A stretch of DNA of 64,000 nt from Metellina segmentata (GCA_947359465.1 OX375880.1:22210714-22274713); one strand, 5' to 3'. Counted from the stretch's first letter, positions 32,032 to 45,080 are shown. Program-made: numbers and translations. The notes: a model not told the origin generated them from the sequence alone.

Positions 32032-32773
32032 GGTGTATGTAGACACTAGAAATCCTGAAAATCGAACAAAAAGTCTAAATTTTTTTTATTGCTTCTAAAT
32101 ATTCTCCAATTTTTTAGCTTTCAAACAATAAAAAGACCTTGCACATATTCGGAATATTTTTCTGAGTACAAGGGTTTACGTTATGTGCTGTCACCATGAA
32201 CAAACGTGTTTCCAAAACTTTAAATTCGATTTCTGAAGAAACAAGGTTTTGCAATATGATATTTATTCAAATAGCGATAACAATAAATTTATCTATTAAA
32301 ATTTTTTTGTATCATTAAAAGCTATATAATACAGTGAATGTTTTGAGCCTCAATCAGAGTTATTATTAAAATAATAAATTTTTAATTGATTTTTAAATCC
32401 TAAATTTCCAGAAAAAATCTTGATTTTTTTTATGCATCCTTGGCGTAAAAGGTTGTACCAGGAAAAGTTTCCACTCTAGCAACTTGATTGAGGGTCAAAA
32501 CATGAAGAATAATATTGGAAATAATTGCATCTAGAATTGTCTTTCTAGAGAAATTAGAATTAGAGATATCAATGTTCAAAAAACATAATAATTATATCAT
32601 TAATTATAATTAATAATCAGCTCATTATAGCTTAATTAGCTAATTAATAAAAGTTTATTTCGTTTTTTTTCTCACTGAAATGGTTTCAAGCATAAACCAA
32701 TGACCTACTGTAAAAAACTGGATTTTTAAAATTAAAACTAAAAAAAAAAACATTTCTAGTGTGTACGTGTACC
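32032..32773. mobile_element. TTAA MITE 1
   Basis: Inverted ends GGTGTATGTAGACACTAGAAA and TTTCTAGTGTGTACGTGTACC, with TTAA on each side (32028-32031 and 32774-32777). 742 bp, very AT-rich, no coding capacity. TTAA duplication links it to the TTAA transposons in this window, although its ends differ from those of 20685-22127. Confidence 0.8.
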
Positions 32774-32777
32774 TTAA

Positions 32778-33619
32778 AGTCCCTTTCTTATTGCTCCTTT
32801 GTCACTTTGTAATATTCCAGGAGAGTATTGAATTTTAAGAATATCTAGTGCTGCTTCATTTGATGATATTTGAATTAAATGTGTTTCAGGGCGAAGCGGA
32901 GTTTGCTTAAAGGGACCCGGCACCTAAACATCCACCTTCTCAAATTGAAAATAATTCAAGGTGTATTGACTGATATTTTATGTTTATGAATGTAATTTGA
33001 TGTTTTATTGAAGAAAAATACAAAAAAAAAAAACATAACCTTTCAAAATGTTTTTTAATTTACAAATTTAAAATAAAAAGTTTTTAAACGCTGCTACTCT
33101 TTTAAACTGTGAGATATTTGCTTGATTTTTTTTACAATAAAGTTTAAACCATTCTTCTCACTTGCAGGTATAAAATTTTTGATATCTTTATTAGTTTAAA
33201 AAAAAAATTCAAAGCTGAAAAATCTTAGAAAAATCTCGATAATGTAAGATTTTTATGAGTTAAATGGCAGTAAAAATTTTTCTAATTATTTTATCATAAA
33301 TTCCATCCATATTTGCGGAAAGTAGATCTTTAAAAACATATAAAAATGTAAAGTTAGTTGGTACATATTTGAAAAAGCCTTAGCATTTTAACACTCATAT
33401 ATTATGCAAAAAAAAAAAATGAGAAAAAGCCATTTTTAAGTTTTTTGTTTAGGTAAAAAATTAATAAAATATTCTAAAAAGTTTCCTTGTTTTTTTATCA
33501 GATTATCCTAACACAGATGTGCCATATTAATATCTTTTTCATCAAAATTATCAAATATTTTATATGTACTTGATCAAATTTATGTAAGAAAATTTCTCCT
33601 TACAAATGAGAAAATAAAT
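32778..33619. other. AT-rich, no gene; possible one-ended TTAA element
   Basis: A TTAAAGGGACCCGGCACC sequence near 32917 resembles the end of a TTAA transposon, but no matching right end was found. The rest is A/T-rich with no coding content. Confidence 0.35.
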
Positions 33620-34043
33620 GTAATGTTGGGTACAAATATTGAAAACCATCCGTCCAGCCATTTTCTAGTAGAATTGCAAATGTGTGCTTTTGCCCCTGAA
33701 CGCTTCACTGGAAATCCCACCTTAGATTTTCTCTTTCAATGTGTGCACAACGTTTTTCTTCTGTCAATTTGTGCACGATCCCCATGTATTTCAAAATCTT
33801 GAATGCCCGACCAATCACAGCACGCCAGCGAGATGACGACGCGTTTTTGAAAAGGCTAGGATATAGCTTACCTCCCTTTTCTCGAGCCGATTGAAGCGAC
33901 AGTTTAGTTTTTCTGCGAAGTCAGGGGAGAAGAACTAGACGTACTCAACTTCCGAAATAGAAGCCTATAATAGTGGAGGGAAGAGCAAACACCTCCTATT
34001 CGTTGCAGTTTTTGTGCCACGATCTCGGGTCTGGGGTCATCTA

Positions 34044-35775
34044 GAGTGCCTATATAATAAATGGCGACAATAGACCAAATTTGGCCCAATGCGCATGCGC
34101 GGCAGCCATTTTTCTATCAGAATCGTCTCAAAGAAGATTGCTGGGCGAATTAATATATAATTTCAAGGAGAGCAAAAAGCATATTATTGTTATAATATGG
34201 ATACATTCGGTATAAATGAATCATATAAACGCTCAATTACATGCGTGATGAGATGGTTTGCACAACGTGCTAACTTAGATTGCAGGAAACACTATGTTGT
34301 TCAAAAAAAGCTATTTACTTAAGGATACAGTGGACTTCTGAAATAGCCAAAATCCGTCAAATTTTTCATTTTTTTATTTTTGATAATAATGAACAAATTC
34401 TTGTTCCTGTATAATATGCAAAAGAAATTTTTCAGATATATCGTTTTTTTTCTACTAGAAAATGCAATTTTACTTTCACTTGAAAGTGCCTCGCCGCCTT
34501 GTTTACGTTTTGGTTTTGAAAAAATGACGCATCATTTTTCAAGTTAGCTCTTTAAAACTTTTGTATTATGTAAAAAATGGTTAATATAATAGAAGTTAGC
34601 ATGTTTTAAATGTATACCATTTAAGAAATTTTATTTATGATATTTTAAAGTTGAGAAAGTTGCTTTTTTATGAAAAAATTATCGTTTTTAAACATTTATT
34701 GTTTTTTGGGGGTTTATAGTTTTAAAAACAATTTTAAACATACTAAGTTTTGTTTATACATAGTATATGTAGTAAAATATCTAAAAAAAATATTGTAATA
34801 ATATATTTGATGCGCCTGGAACATTTTAAAAATTTCAATAAATTTTATTATTTTTAAATTTAATTAAAAAATATGCATATTTACATATTTATACAGATAT
34901 ATATATCGATTTATAGATACATATTTAATCATATAAATGATTTTACAGTAATATGTTGTTTTTAACTAAATATATGGTTTGCTTTTTTTAAATGCATTTT
35001 TCTCAGAATAAGGATTTTGAGCGTTGCACAAACTTCAAAAAATGTTCCATGTGCATCATTTTTCAAGTTAGCTCTTTAAAACTTTTGTATTATGTAAAGA
35101 ATAGTTAATATAATAGAAGTTAGCATGTTTTAAATGTATAGCATTTGTGAAATTTTATTTATATTTTAAAGTTGAGAAAAGTTGCTTTTTTATGAAAAAA
35201 TTACCATTAACAAAGTTTATTGTTTTTTTGGGGGGTTTCTAGTTTTAAAAACAATTTTAAACTTGCTAAGTTTTGTTTATATGTAGTACATGTAGTAAAA
35301 TATTTCACAAAAAGTATTGTAATTATATATTTGATGCGCCTGGAACGTTTTAAAAATTTGAATTAAAATTTATTATTTTTAAATTTAATTAAAAAAGTTT
35401 TTAATGTATTTCAATCAAATTTATTTTACATAGCTAAATTAGTTGTATGAAGTTAATATAAAAATTTCAGAATGACAGCTTTAAAATTAAAAAAAAAACT
35501 TTTTGAAAGTCCACTGTACCCTTAAAAAGTCTTAAAATTTATGCTGACAAAACACTAAAATAATAACATATAAACATTCTAGAACACGAAATGGAACATG
35601 AATAAGCTATATAATCTTTTTAATTTAATATACACACGTTTTCCTCGAACACACAAAAAGTTCCCATGTTAAGTCTACGGGAGCTAGGAAAAGACCGTCT
35701 CGGGCGGTAGGAAAGGTCTGTAAGCCAATCAGAAAGTGTTTCCCGTATGTCGCCACTCTTATTATATAGGCACTC
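34044..35775. mobile_element. TA-flanked MITE carrying a second element
   Basis: Inverted ends GAGTGCCTATATAATA and TATTATATAGGCACTC, with TA on each side. Copy 1 of the host repeat (around 480-500) shows the uninterrupted site. No transposase. It is probably a Tc1/mariner-type MITE. A TTAA-flanked element (34323-35521) fills most of it. Confidence 0.82.
34323..35521. mobile_element. TTAA MITE 2 with internal duplication
   Basis: Inverted ends GGATACAGTGGACTT and AAGTCCACTGTACCC, with TTAA on each side (34319-34322 and 35522-35525). 1.2 kb, non-coding, extremely AT-rich. About 340 bp are directly repeated inside it (34529-34868 and 35053-35396), both beginning GCATCATTTTTCAAG. Confidence 0.8.
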
Positions 35776-36540
35776 TAGGGTCATCCTACGCGGTGACCCC
35801 AGTCGCCGTTTTAGAAGTGAATTGGCCGTTGGAGTTTAGTTGGAAAGAGAGCCGTCCTTAGAGCTCGGAGACGCCGGTCTCACGATATAGAGACTTGGTC
35901 TCTTTTCTTGCATCTATTCCGGTGGATAGAATTTCGATCGTCCGTTAACATCTTCCCTGGAACCTTCCATTGCTGAATTGGAGAGGTCTGCCCCATGGCA
36001 TCCCTCTTCATGTTAACCATCACAAATCATGTTTAATGTGACTATACATCTGGAATGTCAACGTCAGTGAACCAGCGACCAAAAATTGAAGGAAGGCCGA
36101 GTCTTGGATCCTAGATGCCGACGCCTCTGAACACGATCTGGATACATCGCCCAGAAAACAACGAAGGACAAATATTGTTTTCGTTTTTCTTCCTTTTCTT
36201 TTACTTAATTTTCTTGCTCCTGAAATAAGTTTTTTTACATTTTCTCTTTTTTTTTGACCCGTGAAGCGTCCCTCGGGTAAAACTTTTTTATAGTATGACT
36301 CATGTAACTTAATCGACTAGAGTTGTTGAAAAGGAATCTTAAGTAGGGTATCCTTTTAAACGGGTTGAATGAAATATGTTAAATGATATGTTTCTTCGAC
36401 CAAAGGGGCATGTTATTCAAGAAATGTTTGTAGTACTTTTTGTGTTTTAATTTTAATAAATGTTTAGATCTTTAAAGATTTATTTTCTTTTCCCTAAATG
36501 AGTGAAACTTAATTTCACTCCTTTTACATTACACAGCTCC

Positions 36541-36809
36541 ATCAACACTTTACAGTCAGTAGAACCTTTTACACAGGGTATTGCTCACAATGCAATGTAA
36601 TTCAAAGGATCATCTGATCCCAAAGATCAAATTGAAGTTAAGAAAAATAATCCTAGAACAGTACAAAAGTGCAAATAAATCCACCATAGTAGAAATTACT
36701 TGAATTAATGAACAAATATTAACATTATTTTATGTTAAGATAACAAATTAATACTTTTACACTAAATTTGCCATCACTTGCCAAAATAAAACCAAATTTG
36801 AGCACTAAA
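36541..36809. other. No feature recognised
   Basis: AT-rich sequence between the flank repeat and the Mutator-like transposase remnant. Confidence 0.4.
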
Positions 36810-37196
36810 ATGAAAAAGGTTTTTCATTGAAAATTTGTCAATTTAGAAGGCCACCTGGTTTGTAGGTGACACCTTCTTTTTTCTTGTTGATTTTTTCCTA
36901 GCTTTTAATAGCTTGCTTCACTAACTTCCTTGCACGTTAGAATTTTCTGGACCTTCGTCTTTTCTGAACATTTATTTTTCGTGAAAGAAACATGGGACCT
37001 TGTTTACAGCTTACAGTTCCACAATGAAGCCCCAATGCACTTAGTTGTTCACGCCAAAGTTGTACTCACAAATTGCTTCAGATATGGGACGACGAACACG
37101 ATTGAGAAAACAAAATTTGTCTTTTGGACACCTGCTCTACATAATACTGTGCAAGGACTCATTGAAATTTTGTGTTGCACAGCGAATACAACGTTC
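36810..37196 (-). pseudogene. Mutator-like-domain transposase, C-terminal part
   Basis: The minus strand just left of a hAT insertion reads TQNFNESLHSIM, one stop, then SRCPKDKFCFLNR and EAICEYNFG. These correspond to the HGKTQNPNES...WTRVPKNAF segment of the fragment at 21343-21588. It is the continuation of the frames at 39594-41000, cut apart by the hAT element at 37205-39585. A plus-strand frame over this stretch is a shadow. Confidence 0.75.
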
Positions 37197-37204
37197 CTAT
37201 AGAG

Positions 37205-39585
37205 CAGGGGTGGCCAACCTGTGGCGCATGCACCAAACGTGGCGCATAAGATGATTACAAGTGGCGCATTGCATTATTGCGCGTACATATTTTTTTGGAG
37301 TAAGCGCCACAACTGAGAGAATCCATCTTCTGTTACGACTTGTAATATAGAAATAAAAGTTCACTCTTGAGTTCAACAAGACAATTAATAATTGTAAATA
37401 TACATCGCAATAGACAAGTATAAGAAAGATATGATCAGCGTAAAGACACATGCAATTGGCTCAATACATTGCGCGAGACAAGGATATAGCTGAACAGTAA
37501 TGTAAACACAGAAATTAGTAATATAAACACGCATAGGAAATATGCAACAACTTCATAATTTCAACACCCGAGTACTCACAGTTCAATTCGTACAGCCGTA
37601 ATTTAATTCGTAAGCGTGAATTTAATGAACAGTGGGAATATGAACTGTTATTTATAGCAAGTCCATCGGGAAAACTGTTTTGAATTGTTTGTGATAGTAC
37701 TTTTTCACATAATAGAAGACATGATCTTATTCGACACTATAAAACACAGTAACAGGCTAACATAGAAGGAAAATTGAAGCTCGTTCTTGGGTCTGAGTTA
37801 CGAAAAAAATACGTGATTAAGAAAATGGAAGGTATCAGAATAACAAAATCTTTTTACTGAAGTAAATTGTGAAGACTTGGCAATGACAGAAGCGTCTTAT
37901 GAAATAGCTGTAGCATTGGCGAAAAAAGAAGAAACATTTTTTTGACGAAATTGTTAAGCCTTGTCTCCAAATATTTTCACACCATTTTGGTAATAAAGGT
38001 ATTGAAAGGAAAGCAGACGAAATTGCTATATAAACGCAGACAGTTACGAGATATATCGAAGAACTCTCTCAGGATGTATCTCAGCAACTGGAAGACCTTG
38101 TCCATTCTTGTACCTTCTTTTCTCTAGCTTTGGATGAATCAACGGACATATGTGATGTAGCCCAGTTAAACATTGTTATAAGAGGAATTGATGATAATTT
38201 TAATGTCCTTGAAGAACTTGCCAGTCTGGAGTCATTACACGATAAAACAAGAGGATTAGACATATTTGAAAAAGTAAAATCATGCCTAGAAAATTCATCA
38301 GTGTGTGTTCTGACGGAGCGCCGTCAATGATAGGTAAAAACAATGACACTACAACTTTGCTTGAAAATATTTTAAATCATCCTGTACTAAAATATCACTG
38401 CATTATACACCAAAAAGCACTGTGTGGAAAAACTTTAAAAATGCAGCATGTTATGTTACCGGTTGCGAAATGTGTGAATAAAATTAGAGCAAGAGTATTA
38501 AACAGATGAGAATTCAGAGAATATTGGGAATTGTTAGTTTAGAATAGGGTGAACTTATTCTTCATTGTGAGGTGCGCTGACTTTCTAGAGGAGAGGTTAT
38601 CAGTAGGTTTTGGAAAGTGAAAAACGCTGTTTACAATTTTTTAGAACAGAGAAATGAACTACCTTGCTATTTGATTTGGCATTTTTAGTTGATGTTTCTA
38701 GACACCTCAATGATCTAAATTCGAAACTACAAGAAAATAATAAATTATTTCCTAGCTTAGTAAATACCATCAATTCATTTAAAATGAAATTAAAACTCTT
38801 CATCTCTCAGTTAGAAAATCAGGATTTGAGTCAATTTTCATACTTAAAAGAGCAGAGTGAATATGCTGCGGATAATAACACTTTGACCAAATATATTGAA
38901 AAAGTAAAGTTAATTTGAAAGTCGTTTTCATGATTTGGCTAAAGAAGAAAACTGCAGGCTCGCATTTATAAACCCATTTTTAGTTAGTGAACAAAACGTA
39001 ATGAAGATGTCTAATAACATACAATTGGAACTTATTGATTTAAAACAAATTCATTATTAAAAATGAAATTTGATGAGATTTTTACAGATCAAAATGCTTC
39101 TGACATGATTAATTTCTGGTGTTCATTACCTTGTGAATATTTTCCAGAACTAAAAAAATGTGCAAAAAATTATACATGTCGTTTCGGAACGACATATTGA
39201 TCTGAACAAGCATTTCCATCCATGAAAATTATCAAAGTAAAAAGAGGTCACGAATGACTGATTTAAATTTGAAGAATTCTCTGCTGCTTTCTGTAGCACA
39301 TTTAACACCAAACATTGAAAAACTAGCGAAATCGAAACGGGCTCAAAAATCTCACTAATGGTAAGTAATATTTTTGTGCTGCAATAGATAGTTTTATGTA
39401 CAATAATTAAATCATTTAAAATTTTAATTATGTCTTCAACATACTTTTATTAAAAAGGTTATTAAGGATGTGGCAGGAGACCAATGAAAGTAAGAAGGTA
39501 GAAAAGGTGCTTGAGTTGTATGGCGCATTTGAACTCGTATTTGCAAAAATTTGACGCATTGTATGTAAAAGGTTGGCCATCCCTG
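37205..39585 (+). mobile_element. hAT transposon C (GTF2IRD2-like), decayed
   Basis: Ends CAGGGGTGGCCAACC and GGTTGGCCATCCCTG are inverted and flanked by the 8-bp repeat CTATAGAG (37197-37204 and 39586-39593). It shares long stretches with hAT B at 18720-22332 and lacks that copy's TTAA insertion. It is inserted within a Mutator-like transposase gene. The transposase is broken but better preserved than in hAT B. Confidence 0.92.
37621..39358 (+). pseudogene. hAT transposase (GTF2IRD2-like), broken
   Basis: Read through several frameshifts, it has ALDESTDICDVAQLNIVIRG near 38125-38190, which is the region around the first catalytic aspartate of GTF2IRD2/Charlie-type transposases. This is followed by VCSDGAPSMIGK near 38300-38340 (second acidic motif), an HCIIHQKAL segment near 38395-38430, and the C-terminal dimerisation region near 39100-39350. 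The frames are 66, 75 and 84 codons, so no protein is made. Collinear with 19044-20600 plus 22140-22200. Confidence 0.85.
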
Positions 39586-39593
39586 CTATAGAG

Positions 39594-41000
39594 TATTACT
39601 TGCCAGCCTTTGATATACTGGCAAGATGTGCGGCATTAACGTTTCACTCAGTGGTATTTTCACAAACTTGTTAAGAGGCCCTGGTTTTTGACTCAGAGCC
39701 ATAGCTCGTTGATAAAAATACCACGAGGCTTGGCCTGTTGGACATTTAGAATTCTGGGTCTTAGTATCTGTTTACATACTGTGATATAATGTGGCATATA
39801 TCGCAGTTTTAATGCCACTTACATCACCCTTATTCAGTAATATTGCCCCAAGGTAATATTTGGAGAGTTTTTATATAGTGTCACTCTTTAAGCTGTCATG
39901 CTTCTTACCCCCTAGAGGGATACCCCTTGCTCTGCACTTAGACACCACTTCTCGGAGAACAGTTCCTAGCCTCTTCCCAACATGGATCAAGCATTCTTCT
40001 TTTTCGGTGGTAAAGTCACCATACACTTTTCTATTCACTAGCTCAGTGTATGTTTTGGAATCCCCATCAGAAAGAAGCGTTGTGTAGCGGAAGCCTAATT
40101 TTTCAGAACACTTCCACAACAGCAAAGTAGCTTGGAGCTCCATTGAGCTTAAGGATCCAGTATGATTTATTTGGAAATCATTTTTATGCCCAGCAAACCA
40201 CGTTTCCAAACACGGGAATGGAGGCACCAAGATCTTTCTTAGCATTGGAACAGTGGCCACAAGCTTTGGACATTACTTCAAAGTCAATGGCATACCCTGT
40301 CAATATGTCTATGACGCAACCAACATCGAAGAGGATAGGCCATGAGCCATCAAAACAAACCCGCAATATTTGTGATTTCTTCCACTGAAGCTCCAACATC
40401 GGAATAAGCTTTCTTGACTTCCAACACAGCTTTTTCTTCAAGATTGATGGAAATCGTTTTATATGCTTCACTAAGGGCACTTGTGCATGAATGGAAAGAG
40501 GAAGAAGGGACATGTCCATTACGAATGGACACAGGCATGTCCATTACGAAGCCAACGGCTTCTATGGCACCATAACCTTTTCCCATATGTTGTAATACTT
40601 GCGTCATTCTTAAATTTATGTCATAATTAGACTTATCATATTTTGTGAAGTTTTAGTAGTTGATTTAAAACTATCATAGCTATGGCAGACGATGCTTACA
40701 TTGTATGCAAAGCCAAACTTTGCACCTAGGTTGAATTTCAATCCCTGCTTGTTGCACTTAGGACAATATGGATAATTGAAAAGATTATTCATCAGTTTCA
40801 AGTCCATAAAAACATATTAACCTGAATTACTTTCTGTTGGTCAGGACAGTGCAGAAAGGTTCCGTATCCTTTGATTAGGAGCAGGAACAATCAGCTGATC
40901 TACAGTGGTCAAGGGCTTTGATTGATGTTGATGTTCAGAACAACAGGGCTTGCTGTTCATATTTGAAGCTTGCACAGATTTTCTTTTCATACGAGGCATG
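39594..41000 (-). pseudogene. Mutator-like-domain transposase, N-terminal and central part
   Basis: Successive minus-strand frames read the typical order of this family. A start with MPRMKRKSVQASN lies near 40998. Next is a CPKCNKQGL zinc-ribbon-like motif near 40750, then GKGYGAIEAVGFVMDMP near 40550. A segment with FDGSWP and DFEVMSKACGHC lies near 40260-40350 (usually a C-D-G-T-W form), followed by TTLLSDGDSKTY near 40050 and ECLIHVGKRLGT near 39970. At least three frameshifts are present. The gene continues at 36810-37196 beyond the inserted hAT. The element's own ends could not be placed. Confidence 0.82.
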
Positions 41001-41050
41001 ACAAACAAAAGTTGTTTAACAATGATAAAATAGCACAAAATGGAAAGCAA

Positions 41051-42529
41051 AGTAAAAATATAGCCTTGAAAAAGACTGTTTGAAATAGATGAATCAAATT
41101 ATAAACACCGAATAAAGAGCGAAATAATAAAAACAAACTAAAAAGTAAATACAGTTGCAGCTATATAAATACTTCGTATTCAATCGTTAAATTCACCAGG
41201 TTTTACTTTAAAGGCTTTGTAAACAGCTTTTCAAGTTTAAGCAACGCTGAGTGGAATTCTGACAAAGCGAGTTCATCAGGGTGTGTCCTTTTTTCGGATA
41301 GTTGGCTAGCAAAATCGAAAATAACACATATTAAGAGTTCGCGTAAGACCATGAAACTTTGTCTAACAGTTCTTAAATATATAAAGTATAATTTGATGCA
41401 AAAATCCCAAAATCGATATTTTGACCGATTTTCGGTGCAGAGTGCTGTACCGGATGATATGGTGTGGTGACAGAAATGAAATGGTAGCGTAAAGGAATAA
41501 GATTTTTTGTTTCACCACTACAACATTTATTAAAGCATCCTACAGCTTAACAGATATGTACAACAAAATTACAGATGTTTTTGGGACAAGAAGGGTACGG
41601 CAAGTAAACGAGTCTGTTCTCGCTATCAGGTCTCAGTAGTCTCTGTGGAAAATTCTAACGTCTTGCAGGACGCCTTTGAACGGAAAAAAACAGATGTCTA
41701 CGGAATTTCGAGTGTTCTCAAGGGGCTTTAGATTGATGAGATCGGGATGTCATTGTAACGTCAGATGAAGAGGGTTTGTTTCAAGTGACCAGAAATTTAT
41801 GACCGATGTAATGTAAAATGGAGTTCTGGAATAGTACTTCTAGGGTTAGTTATGGACAATTGATCAATTGAAATGAGTTTTTTTATCTCCAGTTAGGTAA
41901 TTCTGGAATACATCTGATTTGTGTCTGCTTGATCAAAGAATCCGCGTTTAGAGCGGTACAACTGGCAGTATAGTGCCCTTAAATAATAACAATAGTCGAT
42001 TCGCAAAATAAAATCAATTCATAACTAAATATCAATTCATAACTTATAAATAATGTAATTTAACGCAGAGTCGAATGCTTCTGAATAATATCCTATTAGT
42101 AACTGATTTATGATTAAATTTTTTTTCTTGTTGTAGGTTTACCATTGTTGTCGTGCGATATTGGGGAAAACAGAAATTATATGTAGTGCAGCATTCGTTT
42201 TTCATTAACTTTGCTACAAAACATAATTCTTCATAAAAAAAATCCACTTTAGAAATATCACGAAAAACAAAGAGCAAAAATCTACTGCTGTTATAAAATA
42301 AACGCTTATCTGCAAGTAAACAAGAACAACATAAAGTCCTTACTTAAAATGTTCATTTAATTCAGTAAAACTGCCTTTGAAAATCCCCCATCCGGTAAAC
42401 CATTTCTTTCAAGGCTGTAACGCAATTATTTTCCAGCATGTAATTTATCTTGTAATGAGTCGACCCAACAATCGAATAGAACAGCGAATCAAGTTTAAGC
42501 GACTTAACGATATTCATGATTTATGCAAG
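41051..42529. other. No gene recognised
   Basis: AT-rich with a moderately GC-rich stretch at 41450-41800 that may be an old LTR or repeat. No partner sequence was found in the window. Confidence 0.4.
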
Positions 42530-42800
42530 CAATGTACGAAACATCGCCTGTTCCTTGACCACTACAAGGCCGGATGCGATGGTCAGGACTTCCAATGGCG
42601 GGCACTAAGGACTTGTCCTTGGCCACTACAAGGCCGGAAGGGATGGTCACTTGTGAAGGGGCACCTAGTGGAAGGACAATCATTGCCCCTAACAAATGAC
42701 AGCACAATTTACATCCATGTCTTGACCCCGGATTCGAGCCAGGAACATTCCTATCCAGAGGCCAACACTTTGACCACTAGACCGGTTGGTCGGCTGTTTA
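42530..42800 (-). repeat. tRNA-derived SINE
   Basis: Reverse-strand 42722-42793 has a tRNA-like head: a box-A-like CGGTCTAGTGGTCAAAG and a box B GGCTCGAATCC about 40 bases on, without a pairing acceptor stem. The body downstream (towards lower coordinates) contains a direct duplication of CCACTACAAGGCCGGA (near 42560 and 42622). This is a tRNA-headed SINE rather than a functional tRNA gene. Confidence 0.65.
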
Positions 42801-44640
42801 AGAAACAAGTATCTAATACTGTCTTGGCGATTCAAGATATGAAATAGTTCGATAAAAGTGGACTGTAGTTTTATTTAGTTAATTACTTGATATATGTACA
42901 TATTTACAAATTGAAGTAGTTGAGCACCATAGCTCTGAAGACAAGAGATGGACAATACCATCAAATATAAATGCATGAGCGCAAGAGCTCGTATAAGGGG
43001 AGAAATGGACTAGACCACCTTCACCCTCGAGAAACAATCTTTTTCTGTAAAAGGAACAAATACAAAAAGTCACACAACTACCACACAGCGCCACAATTGG
43101 CGCGTTCTCGCTCGAAGTTGCGACGTGAGGCTCCAACAAATACTATTTCAGGATGAAATTGTGCTTTATGAATAAGTATTTTTGTGAAATAATTTTATTA
43201 TTTATATGAATGCAGGAAATGAATACATATGATATGAACATAAATATAATACTCTTAAGCATCATACCTCACTAATTTTTAATCTCATTCATTTTTAATT
43301 CTTTACTTCATAGTTTATATCAGGAATAGTTTTCTCAATAAATACTTGAATTTTATAATATTTTTGGAATTGCTGAGATATTAGCCATTTCTAATTTAAT
43401 AATTGGTATTACTTCAAGAAATACTATTTTTGGGTTATAATAGGGCTTTTTGTGTGACTAAGTATTTTTTTGTATATTATTTGTATTGAAGGATGAATTT
43501 AGCTCCCATTTCCTTACATTTTTAATTACTCCTATGGTCTTATGATGGGTGTGATTTAATGGCAACTTAAAAAATACTTAGCACAATTTTTTTTCAAATT
43601 TCGAAATCTTTGTTAAGTAAAAAAAAAATCTTCATACTGCTCCATTTAGTTAGTACTAGTTTTGCAAAACATCCTGAATAAACAAGTTTTTTGCTTTTTC
43701 ATGTTTTTGTACAATATATGGGATTAATAATTATCCAATTTGATCCGTAATGCAAAAAACATCCATGCTATTTAGTAAATATCCGATTAAGAACTCAGAG
43801 GTTTTCAAGTTCCAAAAGATCACACATCTCATACACCCCAAAAAACATCAGCTTGTTTTATACCTAGTACTTTTCTATGTACCTAAAATTAAGTCTCTAT
43901 CTCTAATGTCGTTGAGCAAATGACATATAAATTGTACCTAACCTTGCCTCATACTAACACAAAAATCTAATCTTTGGCAGTATTTGGTCAACATAACAAA
44001 CAAGGGAACTCTTAATTCTTCTTAATTGCTTAAATCGAAGTTATATAGTAATCAAAATCACTTTTGAGTTTGAAAGAACCATCTAAGGAAACAAATCGTA
44101 TTAATTGTGTCATCCCCAAACCTACTTCTCAATGAACTAATAACTAATAACGCAAATATAACCAGCGGTCGAGAAGAAGACCCTCTCAGCTTCAACACAA
44201 GTTGGTTTAACAGTCATTAAGTAGCCCTACATAAGAGACAAATATTTTCCTTTGACTCCATTTCATATAGATGAAGTCATTTCTTTCTTCATTATTTTCT
44301 CGAAATCTGTTTCTTTTCTGAAGTGTGACTTTTTGCAATAGTCTTCATTTTCTTGCAGAATTTGCTTTTCTAATTCCTCTTTATTAAAAAAAAATATTAT
44401 TTATAATTTAATTTATTATTTTGCTAGAATTCTTCAAACTGATGCTTGAAAAATATAAAATCGATTCATTCACAATCAATTGCTTAATAAACGATTTCGC
44501 GACTTTAAAGTTGGGTTTGAATAATTGATTATTTAATTAAAATAAATTCGGGTTTATCGGATCCGGGCCGGATAATATAGCTGTTGTCGGATCCGGTGGG
44601 TAGCTAAATGATGCCGGATCCGCCGGATCGGATTGCAATA
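42801..44640. other. No gene recognised
   Basis: AT-rich throughout except 42940-43140. A cluster of GGATCCG motifs lies at 44558-44635. No RNA gene, CRISPR-like array or coding match. Confidence 0.4.
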
Positions 44641-44644
44641 CCTA

Positions 44645-45080
44645 ATTGTACCCACAGTAATGTTCGGCTGATGTGAAATATGGTCTGAGGTGTTTTTCCT
44701 GTTATAGACTGGGACTCTTTTTCCAAATTCATGGTATGCTCAACGCCGAGGCCTACTGTATTATTTTGGATGACAGTGTGCTTCCTACGTTATTGCAGTT
44801 TTACGGGTTGGACCCATGTTACTACCAGGACGAAAACGCCAGCTGTCGTGTAGCGAAGTCCACCATGGATTGGTATGGTGACAATGGGGTTAACCGAATG
44901 AACTGGTCTGCCCAGAGACAAGACCTGATCCCTATTGAGAACCTCTGGGTCTAGTTGGATCGCCGAATTAAGGGGTGCAACAACCTTTCTAAATCGGTGA
45001 AAGAAATTACATATCTTCTCCAAGCCGAGTGGAAGAAAATACCATGTCCAAATACTTATTGGAAGATAGTGTAGTAAGAG
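44645..45080 (+). pseudogene. Tc1-like transposase fragment
   Basis: 44673-44954 encodes the catalytic part of a Tc1 transposase. It has a G-x-F-S-type start, the YYQDENASCRVAK segment with the second catalytic aspartate, and NWSAQRQDLIPIENLW with the last catalytic region; a stop follows directly, with remnants such as EAEWKKIP-like text to about 45060. The N-terminal half is absent. The tail is also seen in reverse at 27440-27480, so the element predates the inverted duplication. Confidence 0.83.

Larger units (their letters stand above)
33620..36540 (+). repeat. Far 5' flank repeat of IR unit, partial copy, with insertion
   Basis: 33620-34041 matches about 90-490 of copy 1, and after an insertion (34044-35775) the match resumes at the same point (GGGTCA...GGTGACCCCAGTCGCC) and runs on, with lower identity, to about 36540 (matching to about 2220). 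No IR gene follows it in this orientation, so the unit is truncated. Confidence 0.75.

Noticed and set aside
36930..37202. 90-codon plus-strand frame
   Set aside because: It overlaps the minus-strand Mutator-like transposase remnant, which has recognisable motifs.
42722..42793. Functional tRNA gene
   Set aside because: A and B boxes are present, but acceptor arms do not pair and the sequence continues into a SINE-like body.
42862..43140. Possible solo LTR (TGTAGTTTT...CTCCAACA)
   Set aside because: The flanking bases do not form a target duplication and no second copy is in the window.
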